From the NCBI GenBank assembly GCA_902489925.1, contig CABUBX010000004.1:1-62242 (forward strand): a stretch of 62,242 bases of DNA, given 5' to 3'. Below, one piece after another: positions 39,786 through 49,663 of the stretch. The notes below the pieces were generated by a model. The model was not told the origin of the DNA, searched no databases, and saw only the letters and a program-made list of their open reading frames with translations. The position numbers and the translations under genes were made by a program. Source of the stretch: an uncultured Lachnospiraceae bacterium (GTDB lineage: Bacteria; Bacillota; Clostridia; Lachnospirales; Lachnospiraceae). How positions within the stretch are numbered: the stretch's first letter is position 1; each line of letters starts with the position of its first letter.

Positions 39786-41510
39786 CTACTGCTGTGTCAA
39801 AATTTCTCCGTTATAAAGCGCCTGAATCTGCGCTCTAATCTGTTGAACAGATACCTCATCCGGCACAACAACCGAAGCTGCAAAGCCAAGTGAATAGCAA
39901 TAATCCGTGGCGCCTGTACCACTGGCACTTGCCTTGACCATATTCCAGCCGCTGCCGTCTTTAAGCATAAGCTTCACAAGACTTGTGATGTCACTTGATG
40001 GCATACTTGTCACAAAACTGTCCTGAAGACTGGACATAATGCCCGCATAGCTTGTCAGGATTGCCGGTGACATAGCCTTTTGCATCATCGCTTCAATAAC
40101 AAGCTGCTGGTGACGTCCTCTGTCAAAGTCGCCATTCGGAAGGCTGTAGCGTTCTCTCGAAAACGAAAGCGCATCCTCGCCGTTTAAGTGATTAAGCCCC
40201 TGAACAAAGCTCTTGCCGTCAAATGTATTAAACGCATAATCTGCATCTACATCAATACCGCCCAGTGCATCGACCATCTTAATCAATGATGTGAAGTTTA
40301 CACGGGCATAGTAGTCAATTTCTGTACCGTAAATACTTTCCATTGTATCCATCGAACACTGGATACCGAAATTACCGGAATGTGTCAGCTTATCTTTTGT
40401 TTCACCGGTCACATTAGGAAATTTCACATAAAAATCTCTCGGTGTGGACACCTGTAAAATCTGTTTTGTTGCCGGATTTACGAAGATAATAATATTTACA
40501 TCACTTCGTCCCTGCACATCAACCGAGCCGTAACTGTCGTTGCCGCTGATATAAACACTGAATGGTTCTTCCGTAACATCAACATCGCTTGTCGCTGCTT
40601 CTGTCTCGACCTCTGTCTTAATCTCGATATTGTCGAGCTTTCTTGTATCCGCTTCAAACGTCGGATAAATCTCAGCCACACTGTCTTTAAAGCCTTCGTT
40701 ATAGATAATTGCGCCGACGTTACCGTCATAAAGCGCCTGAATTTGTGTCTGGAGACTGTCATAGCTCACAACATTTAATTCCTGTCCGGCTTCATCGCTA
40801 AAGCTCTGAACAGCTTTATCAATCTTTTCCGAATTAAAGGATTTTTGAATACCGAATGTATAGCCTGCGGCATCCTGAAGCGACTGCGCCGGGTCATCCT
40901 TTAATACAAGAACAACAATATTATCGACTGTATAACCGATATCTGTAATCTGAGAAAGCATATTTTGGGTAATCAATAAATAATAACTGCCCAAAGCTAA
41001 AATCAAAGTTACAATGATAGATTCTATCTTTCCCGGTATATGACTCAACCGCGTAAACTGTGAAAAGAAAGAAAATATCCATAAAATAACCAATACAACC
41101 GCAATAATAATTAAATACATCTCCGGAAGTACATTTAATATAAAAAGCACACCAAGTACAAGCAGTGATAATATGGCCTGAATGATTGCAAGAATCTTGC
41201 CGAATGTATGCCTATTCTTTTTCTTCTTAGGATTTCTCTGATAATCATCATTTTGCATACGCCGCTGTTGATTTTGCTGATTTGGTCTTTGCTGTCTAGG
41301 CTGTCTGTCATAGTAATCATCATAACTATAATTTCCCGAACCGTTACTTGAAGTACGGCGCACATTGCGCTGACGGTTTCCCTGATTCGGATTATCATAG
41401 TAATAATTGTTCGATACCCCGCCATAACTGTCAGACCGTCTGCCGCCCTGCTGTCCCTGCGTTGGACGCGGACGCTTTCTTCGTTCCGGTGTGTAGTTAT
41501 TATCGTTCAT
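39786..41510 (-). CDS. LytR-CpsA-Psr (LCP) family glycopolymer ligase, with long basic Q/N-rich head
   Basis: 574 residues. Residues 1-98 are a cytoplasmic, Arg/Gln/Asn/Tyr-rich disordered head (RQPRQQRPNQQNQQRRM), followed by three membrane helices (about 100-200). An accessory domain (about 210-310) precedes the LCP catalytic domain with SDVNIIIFVNPATKQILQVS, STPRDFYVKF, DKLTHSGNFGIQCSMDTMES and FSRERYSLPNGDFDRGRHQQ. The conserved Arg and Asp residues bind the polyprenyl pyrophosphate substrate. It should attach polymer from the adjacent operon to peptidoglycan. It shares its plan with the LCP protein at 49664-51262. Confidence 0.9.
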   Translation of the reverse strand: MNDNNYTPERRKRPRPTQGQQGGRRSDSYGGVSNNYYYDNPNQGNRQRNVRRTSSNGSGNYSYDDYYDRQPRQQRPNQQNQQRRMQNDDYQRNPKKKKNRHTFGKILAIIQAILSLLVLGVLFILNVLPEMYLIIIAVVLVILWIFSFFSQFTRLSHIPGKIESIIVTLILALGSYYLLITQNMLSQITDIGYTVDNIVVLVLKDDPAQSLQDAAGYTFGIQKSFNSEKIDKAVQSFSDEAGQELNVVSYDSLQTQIQALYDGNVGAIIYNEGFKDSVAEIYPTFEADTRKLDNIEIKTEVETEAATSDVDVTEEPFSVYISGNDSYGSVDVQGRSDVNIIIFVNPATKQILQVSTPRDFYVKFPNVTGETKDKLTHSGNFGIQCSMDTMESIYGTEIDYYARVNFTSLIKMVDALGGIDVDADYAFNTFDGKSFVQGLNHLNGEDALSFSRERYSLPNGDFDRGRHQQLVIEAMMQKAMSPAILTSYAGIMSSLQDSFVTSMPSSDITSLVKLMLKDGSGWNMVKASASGTGATDYCYSLGFAASVVVPDEVSVQQIRAQIQALYNGEILTQQ

Positions 41511-41579
41511 AAAACACCTCTTTTGTGATTAATCTCATACACATGCAACATCAGATGCGTACACATCCGACAATATTAG

Positions 41580-41609
41580 ATTATACGCCTAAACTCTTAA
41601 AAATGTAAA
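41580..41609 (-). promoter_or_regulatory. Promoter of the first LCP gene
   Basis: TTTACA (41604-41609), 18-base spacer, TATAAT (41580-41585) on the minus strand, about 70 bases before the ATG. Confidence 0.65.
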
Positions 41610-41654
41610 GGTATAAATCTTAAAAATCACTGAAAGATTATTAAAATATGCGGC

Positions 41655-42857
41655 TTATTCTTCGATTCCTATCATTTTTAATATCTTTTCTGTCGCATGG
41701 CCATCGCAGGCACTCATGAACTTCTCCTTAAACCGGTGCACTCTTGATGTATCGAAGTACTTTTCATATTTTCTTATATAAGACACGATTTCTTTATTTG
41801 TCGTCACAATCGGCCCCGGCGCCAATTCTTCATAGTTATAATAGAAGCCCCGCCAATCAAAATAATTTTCTAAATCATAAGCAAAAAACAGCATCGGTTT
41901 TTCAAAAAGAGCATATTCAAACACAAGTGAAGAATAATCAGAAATACATATATCACTGACGCAAAGAAGCTCATCAATTTCCATCAGCTTCGTCACATCC
42001 ATAGCAAAATCCGCATATTCTTCAGCCACAACCGGCGGCTTTTTCACAAACGGATGATGCTTAATGACAAGCACATAATCATCGCCAAGCAATGCTTTCA
42101 AGTAACCGACATCAAGCCTTTTTGGCGCTGCTGCTTTCTTGACACGTCCTCTAAATGTCGGTGCATATAAAATAACCTTTTTCCCTTCACTTTCAGGAAA
42201 TACTTCCTGAAGCTTTTGAGCAGCACGCTGCTTAAAGCCGTCATCATAAAATATATCGGTACGACTGACACCGACAGGACGGACGATATTTCCGCCCGGC
42301 TTAAGATTCATGGCTTCCTCATATGCCCACACAACCTCCGGACTGCTGACTGTCACATAATCTAAATTGCGGTAATTCGGATACTTTTCCAAGGTTGCCC
42401 TATCCGCACCGAAAATCTTTTCTGCCGTACTCATGCCAAACTTTTTAAAAGCGCCGCAGCCGTGCCACACCTGCGTCATCACAGTTTCTTTACGCATATC
42501 AATGCAGCTTGTCACATCGCAGGCATCATTTAAAAATACGTAATGTGCATCCGCAATTTCTGCAAGCATATTTAAGCACCGCTCAATATATGCCTTTCTT
42601 CCGGGTACAATATTTCTTAAAAAGCAGCTTGAAATTTCATAGCCCATAGACTCAAGACGCTCATAAATCAACTTAAAGTTATCTGTAATTTCATCAAACC
42701 GTACTTCAATAAATACAACTTTCTTCGGATTTATCGCTTTTTTTGCCCGTTTTTTATAGTATCGCGGATAAATCTTTTTAAACAATAAATACTTCATTGC
42801 TTTATTGACATACTTATTCAATCCGGTTTTCTTTAAAATCCATCGAATAATTTTCAT
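41655..42857 (-). CDS. CDP-glycerol/CDP-ribitol polyol-phosphotransferase
   Basis: 400 residues of the TagF/TarF/TarL family. MTQVWHGCGAFKKFGMS, ILYAPTFRGRVKKA, VLVIKHHPFVK (catalytic His) and ISDYSSLVFEYALFEKPMLF are the family blocks, and MSACDGHATEKIL closes the domain. A basic N-terminus (KKIYPRYYKKRAKKA) should bind the membrane. It adds polyol phosphate units to a lipid-linked chain. It is the last gene of the surface-polymer operon. The second member at 44610-45743 suggests one primer and one polymerase. Confidence 0.9.
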   Translation of the reverse strand: MKIIRWILKKTGLNKYVNKAMKYLLFKKIYPRYYKKRAKKAINPKKVVFIEVRFDEITDNFKLIYERLESMGYEISSCFLRNIVPGRKAYIERCLNMLAEIADAHYVFLNDACDVTSCIDMRKETVMTQVWHGCGAFKKFGMSTAEKIFGADRATLEKYPNYRNLDYVTVSSPEVVWAYEEAMNLKPGGNIVRPVGVSRTDIFYDDGFKQRAAQKLQEVFPESEGKKVILYAPTFRGRVKKAAAPKRLDVGYLKALLGDDYVLVIKHHPFVKKPPVVAEEYADFAMDVTKLMEIDELLCVSDICISDYSSLVFEYALFEKPMLFFAYDLENYFDWRGFYYNYEELAPGPIVTTNKEIVSYIRKYEKYFDTSRVHRFKEKFMSACDGHATEKILKMIGIEE

Positions 42858-42877
42858 AGTATACCTCCGGTATCATT

Positions 42878-43903
42878 TTATATATCCCAAACCATAATCG
42901 TCTTTCCGATTAGCTTATGAATATCGGTCTCAAAAGCTGACGCTATATCAGCAATACTGCGCACCCTTATCTCGGAACCGACAATATTTTCCAGATAATT
43001 AGGTATATCCGGATGTTTTTTATAAAGCTCAATAAGTCCTACAAAATCTTCACGGCCGCTTCGGCTGCTTCCAAAGATTCTCAAACCTTTTTCCAGCACC
43101 ATACGTGTATTAATCGGCGCCAAATCCTCGGATACACCCATAATGGCAATCGTGCCCTCCGGCTTAATATAATCAATTATCTGGTTGATTGCCTTTGGTG
43201 CGCCCCCGCCGCCAACACATTCAAAAGCATGGTCAAGCTCTAAATCCTCAAACTCCTGAGTCACTAAAAATGTCTGCTTTGCAAAGGTAAAATCACTCAG
43301 TTTTTCTTCATTGACACCAAAAACATAAATCTGCGCATCGGGACAGATTTTCGTCAAGAGCAGTGACGTAATATAACCAAGATTTCCGTCACCCCACACG
43401 CCGATTCGGCTGCGACGCTCATGGGCTATTTTTAAAAATCTTTGAATCGTATGATAGCTGACGCTGACAAGCTCAGTAAAAGCCGCCACATCCATGTTCA
43501 TATCTTCCGGAAGCTTCACAAGCCTGTCCGGCACCGTAAGAATATATTCCTGCAAAAATCCGTCGGTTCCGCTGCCGCGAAACTTGCTTGAGCGCAAATA
43601 GTTTTCTGCAATAACAGAATCCGATTCCTCCGGCAAATTCGGAATCATCACAACCTTTTCCCCGATTTCAAATGTTCCTGTCGGGTCATAGACAACCTTA
43701 CCGATTCCCTCATGAATAAGCGCCATCGGCAGCTTCTTGCGAAGCACTGCTTCTGCCCTTGTCCCCTGATAATAGCGCTGGTCTGCATTACATATAGATA
43801 AATAAGTCGGACGTACAAGAACATGATCACTGTCACAATCAATATCTTTAAAACATGCCTCAAACTGTCTCGGCTTTTTTAACTGATAAACTGTATTCAG
43901 CAT
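42878..43903 (-). CDS. tarJ: Ribitol-5-phosphate dehydrogenase TarJ-like
   Basis: 341 residues of the zinc alcohol dehydrogenase superfamily. The pattern of TarJ is clear: MLNTVYQLKKPRQFEACF, the zinc Cys in YLSICNADQRYYQGTR, EGIGKVVYD and IGVWGDGNLGYITSLLL (NADP site). It reduces ribulose 5-phosphate to ribitol 5-phosphate, the substrate of TarI. It lies three bases after tarI. Confidence 0.9.
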   Translation of the reverse strand: MLNTVYQLKKPRQFEACFKDIDCDSDHVLVRPTYLSICNADQRYYQGTRAEAVLRKKLPMALIHEGIGKVVYDPTGTFEIGEKVVMIPNLPEESDSVIAENYLRSSKFRGSGTDGFLQEYILTVPDRLVKLPEDMNMDVAAFTELVSVSYHTIQRFLKIAHERRSRIGVWGDGNLGYITSLLLTKICPDAQIYVFGVNEEKLSDFTFAKQTFLVTQEFEDLELDHAFECVGGGGAPKAINQIIDYIKPEGTIAIMGVSEDLAPINTRMVLEKGLRIFGSSRSGREDFVGLIELYKKHPDIPNYLENIVGSEIRVRSIADIASAFETDIHKLIGKTIMVWDI

Positions 43904-43906
43904 AAT

Positions 43907-44623
43907 TTATACGCCTCCTAAAATCGACTTGGCTACCCGTATGTCATACGGATAAGTAATCTTAATGTTAAATACTTCACCGTCAACAAGATGCACCTTT
44001 TCGCCCTTCATAACAAGAATCTTGCACGCATCTGTTAATATCTCTTTTTCTTCATCCGTCAGCCCCTCATAAAGCTCACGAAGCTTTTTCGCATGAAAAC
44101 TCTGAGGTGTCTGTCCCTGATACATCATCGCTCTATCCGGGATATTCGTAATACAGCCATGGTCGCGGCTTTCCACGATTGTATCAGTCGCAGGAATCAC
44201 CGTATCCGTAGCGCCAAACTGCTTCGCATATAAAATATTTTCTTCCAAAATACGGTGTGTCACAAACGGACGTACTGAATCATGGGTCACAATAATCGTG
44301 TTATCATCAAGACGATGATTCTCCTCAATATAACGGATTGCATTCATAATCGTTTCATTTCTTGTCGAACCGCCCTCAATCACGACAATATTTTCATTGT
44401 CATGAATATATCTTGAAATAATATCCCTTGTATGAGGAATCCACTGCTTCGGTGAAAGAACGATAATCTTCTCAAATTCCGGATAAACCGCAAATTTTTC
44501 TATTGTATGAATCATAATCGGTTTGCCGCCGATTTCCATAAACTGCTTTGGTTTTTCCACATTGCCCATACGTGTGCCTTTGCCGCCGGCTAAAACAACA
44601 CCAAAAATATTAGTTTCTGCCAT
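43907..44623 (-). CDS. tarI: Ribitol-5-phosphate cytidylyltransferase TarI-like
   Basis: 238 residues of the IspD/TarI family. FGVVLAGGKGTRMGNVEKPKQ is the CTP-binding loop; ITHDSVRPFVT-like VTHDSVRPFVTHRI and YQGQTPQSFHAKKL follow. IspD (isoprenoid pathway) is a relative, but pairing with tarJ and polyol transferases marks it as TarI. It makes CDP-ribitol. It overlaps the upstream transferase gene by 14 bases. Confidence 0.9.
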   Translation of the reverse strand: MAETNIFGVVLAGGKGTRMGNVEKPKQFMEIGGKPIMIHTIEKFAVYPEFEKIIVLSPKQWIPHTRDIISRYIHDNENIVVIEGGSTRNETIMNAIRYIEENHRLDDNTIIVTHDSVRPFVTHRILEENILYAKQFGATDTVIPATDTIVESRDHGCITNIPDRAMMYQGQTPQSFHAKKLRELYEGLTDEEKEILTDACKILVMKGEKVHLVDGEVFNIKITYPYDIRVAKSILGGV

Positions 44624-45743
44624 TTTTCATTACCTCCTGTATAATGCGCTCTGTGGCATGACCGTCACACTGCGCCATATATTTGTCATAAAATCTGCTA
44701 TACGCCCGCTCAGATATGGCCGTCTCGCCTGCGCATGCCCGGCGTACCGCCGTCTCAAGCTCGTTTGCATTGTTTGCATAAAATGCGGGAATCTCCCGAT
44801 AATCAAGATAAAAGCCCCGCCTATCCTCATACTGCACACCATCCGGCGCAAAAAGAATTATCGGCTTTTTATAGACCATAAAATCAAAAAGCACCGACGA
44901 ATAGTCCGTAATCAGTACATCCGCCGCCGCCATCACTTCTTCTGTCAGCATATCCACCGTCGATGTGCCGTAAACACCTTCGAGATGTGGATGCAGTTTT
45001 TTAACGAAAAAGTACCCGCTGCCAAGCGCCTTTTTTACAATCTCCACTTCTTCATACCCTTCAAGTCTGGGCATTCCTGCATTGCCTCTAAAAGTCGGCG
45101 CCCACAAAATCACCTTTTTCCCACACGCTTCTGGACAAATCTCAAAAAACTTTTCACGACATTCCCGTCGATAACACGCATCAAAATACCGGTCAGTACG
45201 ACTGATGCCGACTGCCTTTACGACATGTTCTGAAAGGCCAAGCGCTTTCGCGTAAAAAGGTTCACACAACTTTGAGCTTACTGTCACAAGTGTACAGTTT
45301 TTCATGGAATTACCCTTATAAAACGAAGACATATCCTCAGCGGCATCATATCCGAACTTCTTAAACGCACCGCAGGCATGCCAAAGCTGAATGACCTGCG
45401 TTTCCCGCCGACATCTGCATGAACCGGCAGGCACATAATAGTCACATAAAAACACATACTCTGCCGTCGCATAGGATTTCATAAAGCGAACCATCGACTT
45501 CAGCCCCGATATATAGCCGTCTTTGCCAAAATCCGCCAAATGAAGCTCAATAGAAAGCGGCTTGTTTTTAAGACACTCGTACATGTAAGTCATACTATAC
45601 GGCAGCTCATGGTGATGTCCGTCGGCAAATATGACTTTTCCCTTCTTCACAGGCTTACGGCTGTACACTTTATAAACCATCGGCAAAAATACCCGGTTGA
45701 CTGCGGTCTTTACATATTGTCTCAAAATAAACTTTATGTTCAT
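44610..45743 (-). CDS. CDP-glycerol/CDP-ribitol polyol-phosphotransferase, second member
   Basis: 377 residues. The same family blocks as the gene at 41655: VIQLWHACGAFKKFGYD, VILWAPTFRGNAG, FVKKLHPHLEG and ITDYSSVLFDFMVYKKPII, ending MAQCDGHATERII. It lacks the long N-terminal basic helix of its paralogue and may act on a different acceptor. It follows tagH by nine bases. Confidence 0.9.
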   Translation of the reverse strand: MNIKFILRQYVKTAVNRVFLPMVYKVYSRKPVKKGKVIFADGHHHELPYSMTYMYECLKNKPLSIELHLADFGKDGYISGLKSMVRFMKSYATAEYVFLCDYYVPAGSCRCRRETQVIQLWHACGAFKKFGYDAAEDMSSFYKGNSMKNCTLVTVSSKLCEPFYAKALGLSEHVVKAVGISRTDRYFDACYRRECREKFFEICPEACGKKVILWAPTFRGNAGMPRLEGYEEVEIVKKALGSGYFFVKKLHPHLEGVYGTSTVDMLTEEVMAAADVLITDYSSVLFDFMVYKKPIILFAPDGVQYEDRRGFYLDYREIPAFYANNANELETAVRRACAGETAISERAYSRFYDKYMAQCDGHATERIIQEVMKNGRN

Positions 45744-45752
45744 AAGCCCACT

Positions 45753-46484
45753 CTACTTCATAAACTCTTTATAGTGTGCAAGCACGGTTCCCGGCTCGCC
45801 AAGCTCTCTGATTTCCCCGTCATGCATCCACATGACCTTATCACACAAATCCTTCAATGTAGAAATACTGTGCGAAACAATGACAACTGTTCTGTCTTTA
45901 TTGGAAATCAGACTTTTCATCTTATTGTAGCTTTTCTTTTTAAACTTTTCATCACCGACACTTAAAACTTCATCAATAAGCATAATATCTGTCTCTAAAA
46001 TTGCCGTAATTGAAAAAGCAAGTTTTGAGTGCATACCACTGGAATAAGTCTTCACCGGCATATCAATAAACTTTCCAAGCTCGGCAAATTCAATAATGCC
46101 ATCCATCTTTTCACGGATTTCAGCTTCCGAAAACCCGAGCAGCATACCTGAGAGCAAAATATTTTCACGTCCCGAAAGTTCTTTTTGGAACCCGACGCCG
46201 ATAGACAGCAAAGAAACTGAATAATCCTTTGTATCAATCGTCCCCGAATCCGGTGAGAAAATACCGGCAAGTGCTTTAAGCATCGTTGATTTACCGCTAC
46301 CGTTCTTACCGATAATCCCTAAAATCTCACCCTTCTCCACATTGAAAGAAACATGCTTCACCGCTTCAAACACATCTGCCTTCGCCTTTTTCAAGTGAAG
46401 AAGACTCTTTTTTATCGAATAGGATTTGAAATTTCTATAGCTGATACACAAATCCTTAACCTCAATTGCATAATTATTTTCCAT
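45753..46484 (-). CDS. tagH: Teichoic acid export ATPase TagH-like
   Basis: 243 residues. Walker A GIIGKNGSGKSTMLKALAG, signature KTYSSGMHSKLAFSI, Walker B IMLIDEVLSVGDEKFKKKS and switch His in IVSHSISTL are of the polysaccharide/teichoic acid export class. It has no C-terminal extension. The ATG at 46484 shares one base with the tagG stop codon and has AAAGGTG upstream. Confidence 0.93.
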   Translation of the reverse strand: MENNYAIEVKDLCISYRNFKSYSIKKSLLHLKKAKADVFEAVKHVSFNVEKGEILGIIGKNGSGKSTMLKALAGIFSPDSGTIDTKDYSVSLLSIGVGFQKELSGRENILLSGMLLGFSEAEIREKMDGIIEFAELGKFIDMPVKTYSSGMHSKLAFSITAILETDIMLIDEVLSVGDEKFKKKSYNKMKSLISNKDRTVVIVSHSISTLKDLCDKVMWMHDGEIRELGEPGTVLAHYKEFMK

Positions 46485-47266
46485 CAAATCACCTTTACAT
46501 AACTGTTCTCGTTTTTGTAAATCATTCGAACGCCAAGCACAGAAATCACAATACTAACAATAAACCAAAATGCAAGCAACAATAAATCCGGTGTTTTATG
46601 ATAAAGCAGCACACCTCTTAAAGAAGATAATAAAAAGGCAAGCGGATTATACTTTTCTGCCCATACACCGTAAGGCGCCGGAAGTCTTGTGCTGACACTG
46701 TAAAAAATACCGGTCACATAAAACAAAAGCCGAAGTCCGATATTCACAACATTGGACAAATCCTCTACAAACACACCGAAATGCAGTAAAAATGTCGCAA
46801 TACCAAAAGAAAATACCGCAAGCACAATAAGAATAGGTATAACATACAGTACCCTGATATCCGGCACTACCTTCCATATCACCATCATCGCAATGACAAT
46901 TAAGAAGGAAATTCCCATCTTAAAGGCATTCACCATCATTTTTACATAAATAAGAACAAACTTTGGCAAATAAACCTTCGCTACCGTTGCCTTATTATTT
47001 TTAACAATTTTAATGCTCGTTGTCACCGTCCGGTTAAAAAAGTCCCACACAGTAATACCGATAAAAATAAAGATTGGAAAATACGGTTCGGCGCCGTTAA
47101 AAACAACACCGAATATAAATGTATAGATAAGCATAAAGCACAATGGGTCAAGTACCCACCAAAGCCAGTTCAAATATGAATTGGCAACCTCTGATTTCAA
47201 GGCGGATTTAGCCGAATAAATGGCATACTTTCCATATTTTGCCGTATCCGAAAAAAATCGTTTCAT
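46484..47266 (-). CDS. tagG: Teichoic acid/polysaccharide export permease TagG-like
   Basis: 260 residues with six predicted membrane helices of the ABC-2 type. SEVANSYLNWLWWVLDPLCF, KATVAKVYLPKFVLIYVKMM and YSVSTRLPAPYGVWAEKYNP are typical. It pairs with TagH to flip the finished lipid-linked polymer. It overlaps the upstream glycosyltransferase by four bases. Confidence 0.93.
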   Translation of the reverse strand: MKRFFSDTAKYGKYAIYSAKSALKSEVANSYLNWLWWVLDPLCFMLIYTFIFGVVFNGAEPYFPIFIFIGITVWDFFNRTVTTSIKIVKNNKATVAKVYLPKFVLIYVKMMVNAFKMGISFLIVIAMMVIWKVVPDIRVLYVIPILIVLAVFSFGIATFLLHFGVFVEDLSNVVNIGLRLLFYVTGIFYSVSTRLPAPYGVWAEKYNPLAFLLSSLRGVLLYHKTPDLLLLAFWFIVSIVISVLGVRMIYKNENSYVKVI

Positions 47267-48057
47267 TTTTCCCTCCTGTTTTTCTCCGGCAATGCAGATT
47301 TTCGCCAGATTTTATATTTTACGGCGCCGTGCACCGCATAGGATACAAAACACAAGGAGGACTTTACTACTCCAAAACCCATGTATCTGTATACCTTAAA
47401 TGTCATTCGTGCCGACTTCCACTTATTCCCCGACTTGCTCTCGGCACTAAGACGATATTTTAAAAGCGGTTCATCAATCGCACAGGATGCGCCATATTTG
47501 CGCAATATTTTAAGCCACGTAATATAATCTTCGTGGCTGTCATCATAAAGCATCGGAAATTCAAGAATCACTTCTCTTTTAACAACAACCGATGAGCAGT
47601 TGATGCTGTTATGATAAAGCAAATCATGATAAGTCAGACGGCGCTTTACATGCACGATTGTCCCCGTCGTTTCGCCGTCACTGTTCATAAGCTCTCTGGC
47701 TGTCGAGCAAAGTACAAGCCCTGTCTTTTTAAGAAGCTTCAGCTGTCGGGCAAGCTTATCCTTTTCCCACCAGTCATCGGCATCCAAAAAGGCAATATAC
47801 TCTCCCCGCGCCGCGCTGATTCCCCGATTTCTTGTCTTTGCCGCACCCATATTATATTCATTTTTAAGAACAATAATATCCGAACGATTTCCGACAGTCG
47901 CCTCAATCACATCCGCCGTTCCGTCCGTCGAACAATCATCAATAATAATCAGCTCAAAATCCACCTGCTGAATAAGCACCGAATCTATCGCTTTTTTAAT
48001 AAACCTTTCGCCATTATACACAGGCATAATTACTGATACTGCAGGAATCATGCTCAT
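47263..48057 (-). CDS. Family 2 glycosyltransferase
   Basis: 264 residues from the ATG at 48057, one base after the upstream stop codon. VSVIMPVYNGERFIKKAID, IIIDDCSTDGTADVI and FLDADDWWEKDKL are the GT-A nucleotide-binding and DxD motifs. It adds a sugar to the lipid-linked unit begun by the sugar transferase upstream. The donor sugar is not predictable. Confidence 0.92.
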   Translation of the reverse strand: MSMIPAVSVIMPVYNGERFIKKAIDSVLIQQVDFELIIIDDCSTDGTADVIEATVGNRSDIIVLKNEYNMGAAKTRNRGISAARGEYIAFLDADDWWEKDKLARQLKLLKKTGLVLCSTARELMNSDGETTGTIVHVKRRLTYHDLLYHNSINCSSVVVKREVILEFPMLYDDSHEDYITWLKILRKYGASCAIDEPLLKYRLSAESKSGNKWKSARMTFKVYRYMGFGVVKSSLCFVSYAVHGAVKYKIWRKSALPEKNRREK

Positions 48058-48058
48058 A

Positions 48059-49471
48059 TCAAACTTCCTCTCCGCTATCTTTGCCGGCACTTGAGGCTGC
48101 CGCCTGAGACTTCGCCTTATCACGCAGGGCATCCTTCTGCCAGCTATCCACACCTTCCGATGTTTCCTTCTGAAATAATATTCTGAAGGTCATAAACATC
48201 AGCTGAATATCAAGCCAATACGAATAATTCTGAATATAAAACAAATCCAGTTTAAGCTTATCATATGGTGTTGTATTATACTTTCCGTAAACCTGAGCAT
48301 AGCCTGTCAGTCCCGCCTTAACCTTCAAGCGATAATGAAATTCCGGAATCGACTTTTCATAATTTCTCAAAATCGCTTTACGCTCAGGACGTGGTCCTAC
48401 GACAGACATATCCCCTTTTAAAATATTGAAAAGCTGCGGCAGCTCGTCCACATGGAGATTCCTGATGACACGTCCCACAGGCGTCACTCTGGAATCATTC
48501 TTCTTTGCAAGCTGCGCACCCTTTTTCTCCGAATCAACGCACATACTTCTAAACTTATAAATCATAAAGGCCTTGCCGCCGATTGTCAGACGTTCCTGTT
48601 TGTAAAAGACAGGACCGCCGTCATAGCACTTTACACAGAGTGCGATTATAAGCATTATCGGTGATGTCACAATGATAGCCAGCGCAGAAATCACAATATC
48701 CGTCAGACGCTTAAAAAACATCTGCTCAATCGTAAGGCCTGTATTCCTTGATAAAAGCAGCGGCGTGTCAAACATATGAATACGCTCGGCTCCCCTGATT
48801 AAAATATCCGAAATCTTTGGTGTCTGATAACACCGAATGGAATGTGAAAAGCAAAACTTCACAAAATCATTTCTTAGCTCGGCCGGCAAATCCCATATAA
48901 CAACCGCATCATACTGACGCATCTTTTTATAAATCGCTTCCCGTCCTTCTTTGACGTGAACCTTTTCCCGAATTGCGAACTTATCCCGACGCTTCATCAT
49001 CTTCTTTAAAAAATCCTCCGGCGAACGGTCACCATAAACAACAAGCATCCTTCTCGGATGATAAAGCCTGCTGTAACACCATGCTGAGGCAAACGTCCAT
49101 GCAACAGCCAAAAGAAACTCTGTTACTGTCATAATAAGCATCGGTCCGACTTCAAGAAGCCCACGTGCAATCAGGGAAATCTGAAAATACGTAATGACAT
49201 TTGTGCATAAAATTGTCAATACAAGGGCAGTGATGACATCAATCTTCTTTAAATAGCCAACACGCAAGGCGCCGTACATTTTAGAAAAAAGAAGGAAAAT
49301 AATACCGTAAATAATTACAAGCAAAATATTACCCCTTCTCCAAAACGGCAGCCTTATTCTCATATTATATACATTGTACCAAATATATGCAAATGCCAGC
49401 GCCATCACCACAATGAGCACACCGCCCATCGCATATACAGCGATTCTTTTAGCATCCTCTTTAACTCTCAC
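48059..49471 (-). CDS. Undecaprenyl-phosphate sugar phosphotransferase (initiating transferase)
   Basis: About 470 residues. Four membrane helices, a CoA-binding-like middle part (RRMLVVYGDRSPEDF), a fifth helix, and the C-terminal bacterial sugar transferase domain. That domain shows FFKRLTDIVISALAIIVTSP, FYKQERLTIGGKAFMIYKFR, LHVDELPQLFNILKGDMSVV and GPRPERK. It starts polymer synthesis on the membrane lipid carrier. I choose GTG at 49471, which has GGGGAGG six bases upstream; an upstream GTG at 49507 would leave almost no leader after the promoter. It is the first gene of the surface-polymer operon. Confidence 0.9.
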   Translation of the reverse strand: MRVKEDAKRIAVYAMGGVLIVVMALAFAYIWYNVYNMRIRLPFWRRGNILLVIIYGIIFLLFSKMYGALRVGYLKKIDVITALVLTILCTNVITYFQISLIARGLLEVGPMLIMTVTEFLLAVAWTFASAWCYSRLYHPRRMLVVYGDRSPEDFLKKMMKRRDKFAIREKVHVKEGREAIYKKMRQYDAVVIWDLPAELRNDFVKFCFSHSIRCYQTPKISDILIRGAERIHMFDTPLLLSRNTGLTIEQMFFKRLTDIVISALAIIVTSPIMLIIALCVKCYDGGPVFYKQERLTIGGKAFMIYKFRSMCVDSEKKGAQLAKKNDSRVTPVGRVIRNLHVDELPQLFNILKGDMSVVGPRPERKAILRNYEKSIPEFHYRLKVKAGLTGYAQVYGKYNTTPYDKLKLDLFYIQNYSYWLDIQLMFMTFRILFQKETSEGVDSWQKDALRDKAKSQAAASSAGKDSGEEV

Positions 49472-49519
49472 ACTATTCCTCCCCGTCTTACGGTTCAAAA
49501 CTTTCACCTAACTGTTTGC

Positions 49520-49548
49520 ATTATACATAAAATCAATAGACTTTACAA
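49520..49548 (-). promoter_or_regulatory. Promoter of the surface-polymer operon
   Basis: TTGTAA (49543-49548), 17-base spacer, TATAAT (49520-49525) on the minus strand. It drives the eight-gene run from 49471 to 41655, which shows no internal terminator. Confidence 0.7.
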
Positions 49549-49598
49549 GAACCTTACAAATTATATAATAAAAATTTTACTTTTAAAAGACACAAAAA

Positions 49599-49652
49599 AA
49601 GGGAAATACAGCGCTGTTTATCAAAAAACCAAACGAAACCTCTGTATTTCCC
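49599..49652 (-). terminator. Terminator of the second LCP gene
   Basis: Near-perfect arms GGGAAATACAG and CTGTATTTCCC, about 30 bases apart, followed by eight T on the minus strand. Confidence 0.75.
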
Positions 49653-49663
49653 TCTCTTATAAT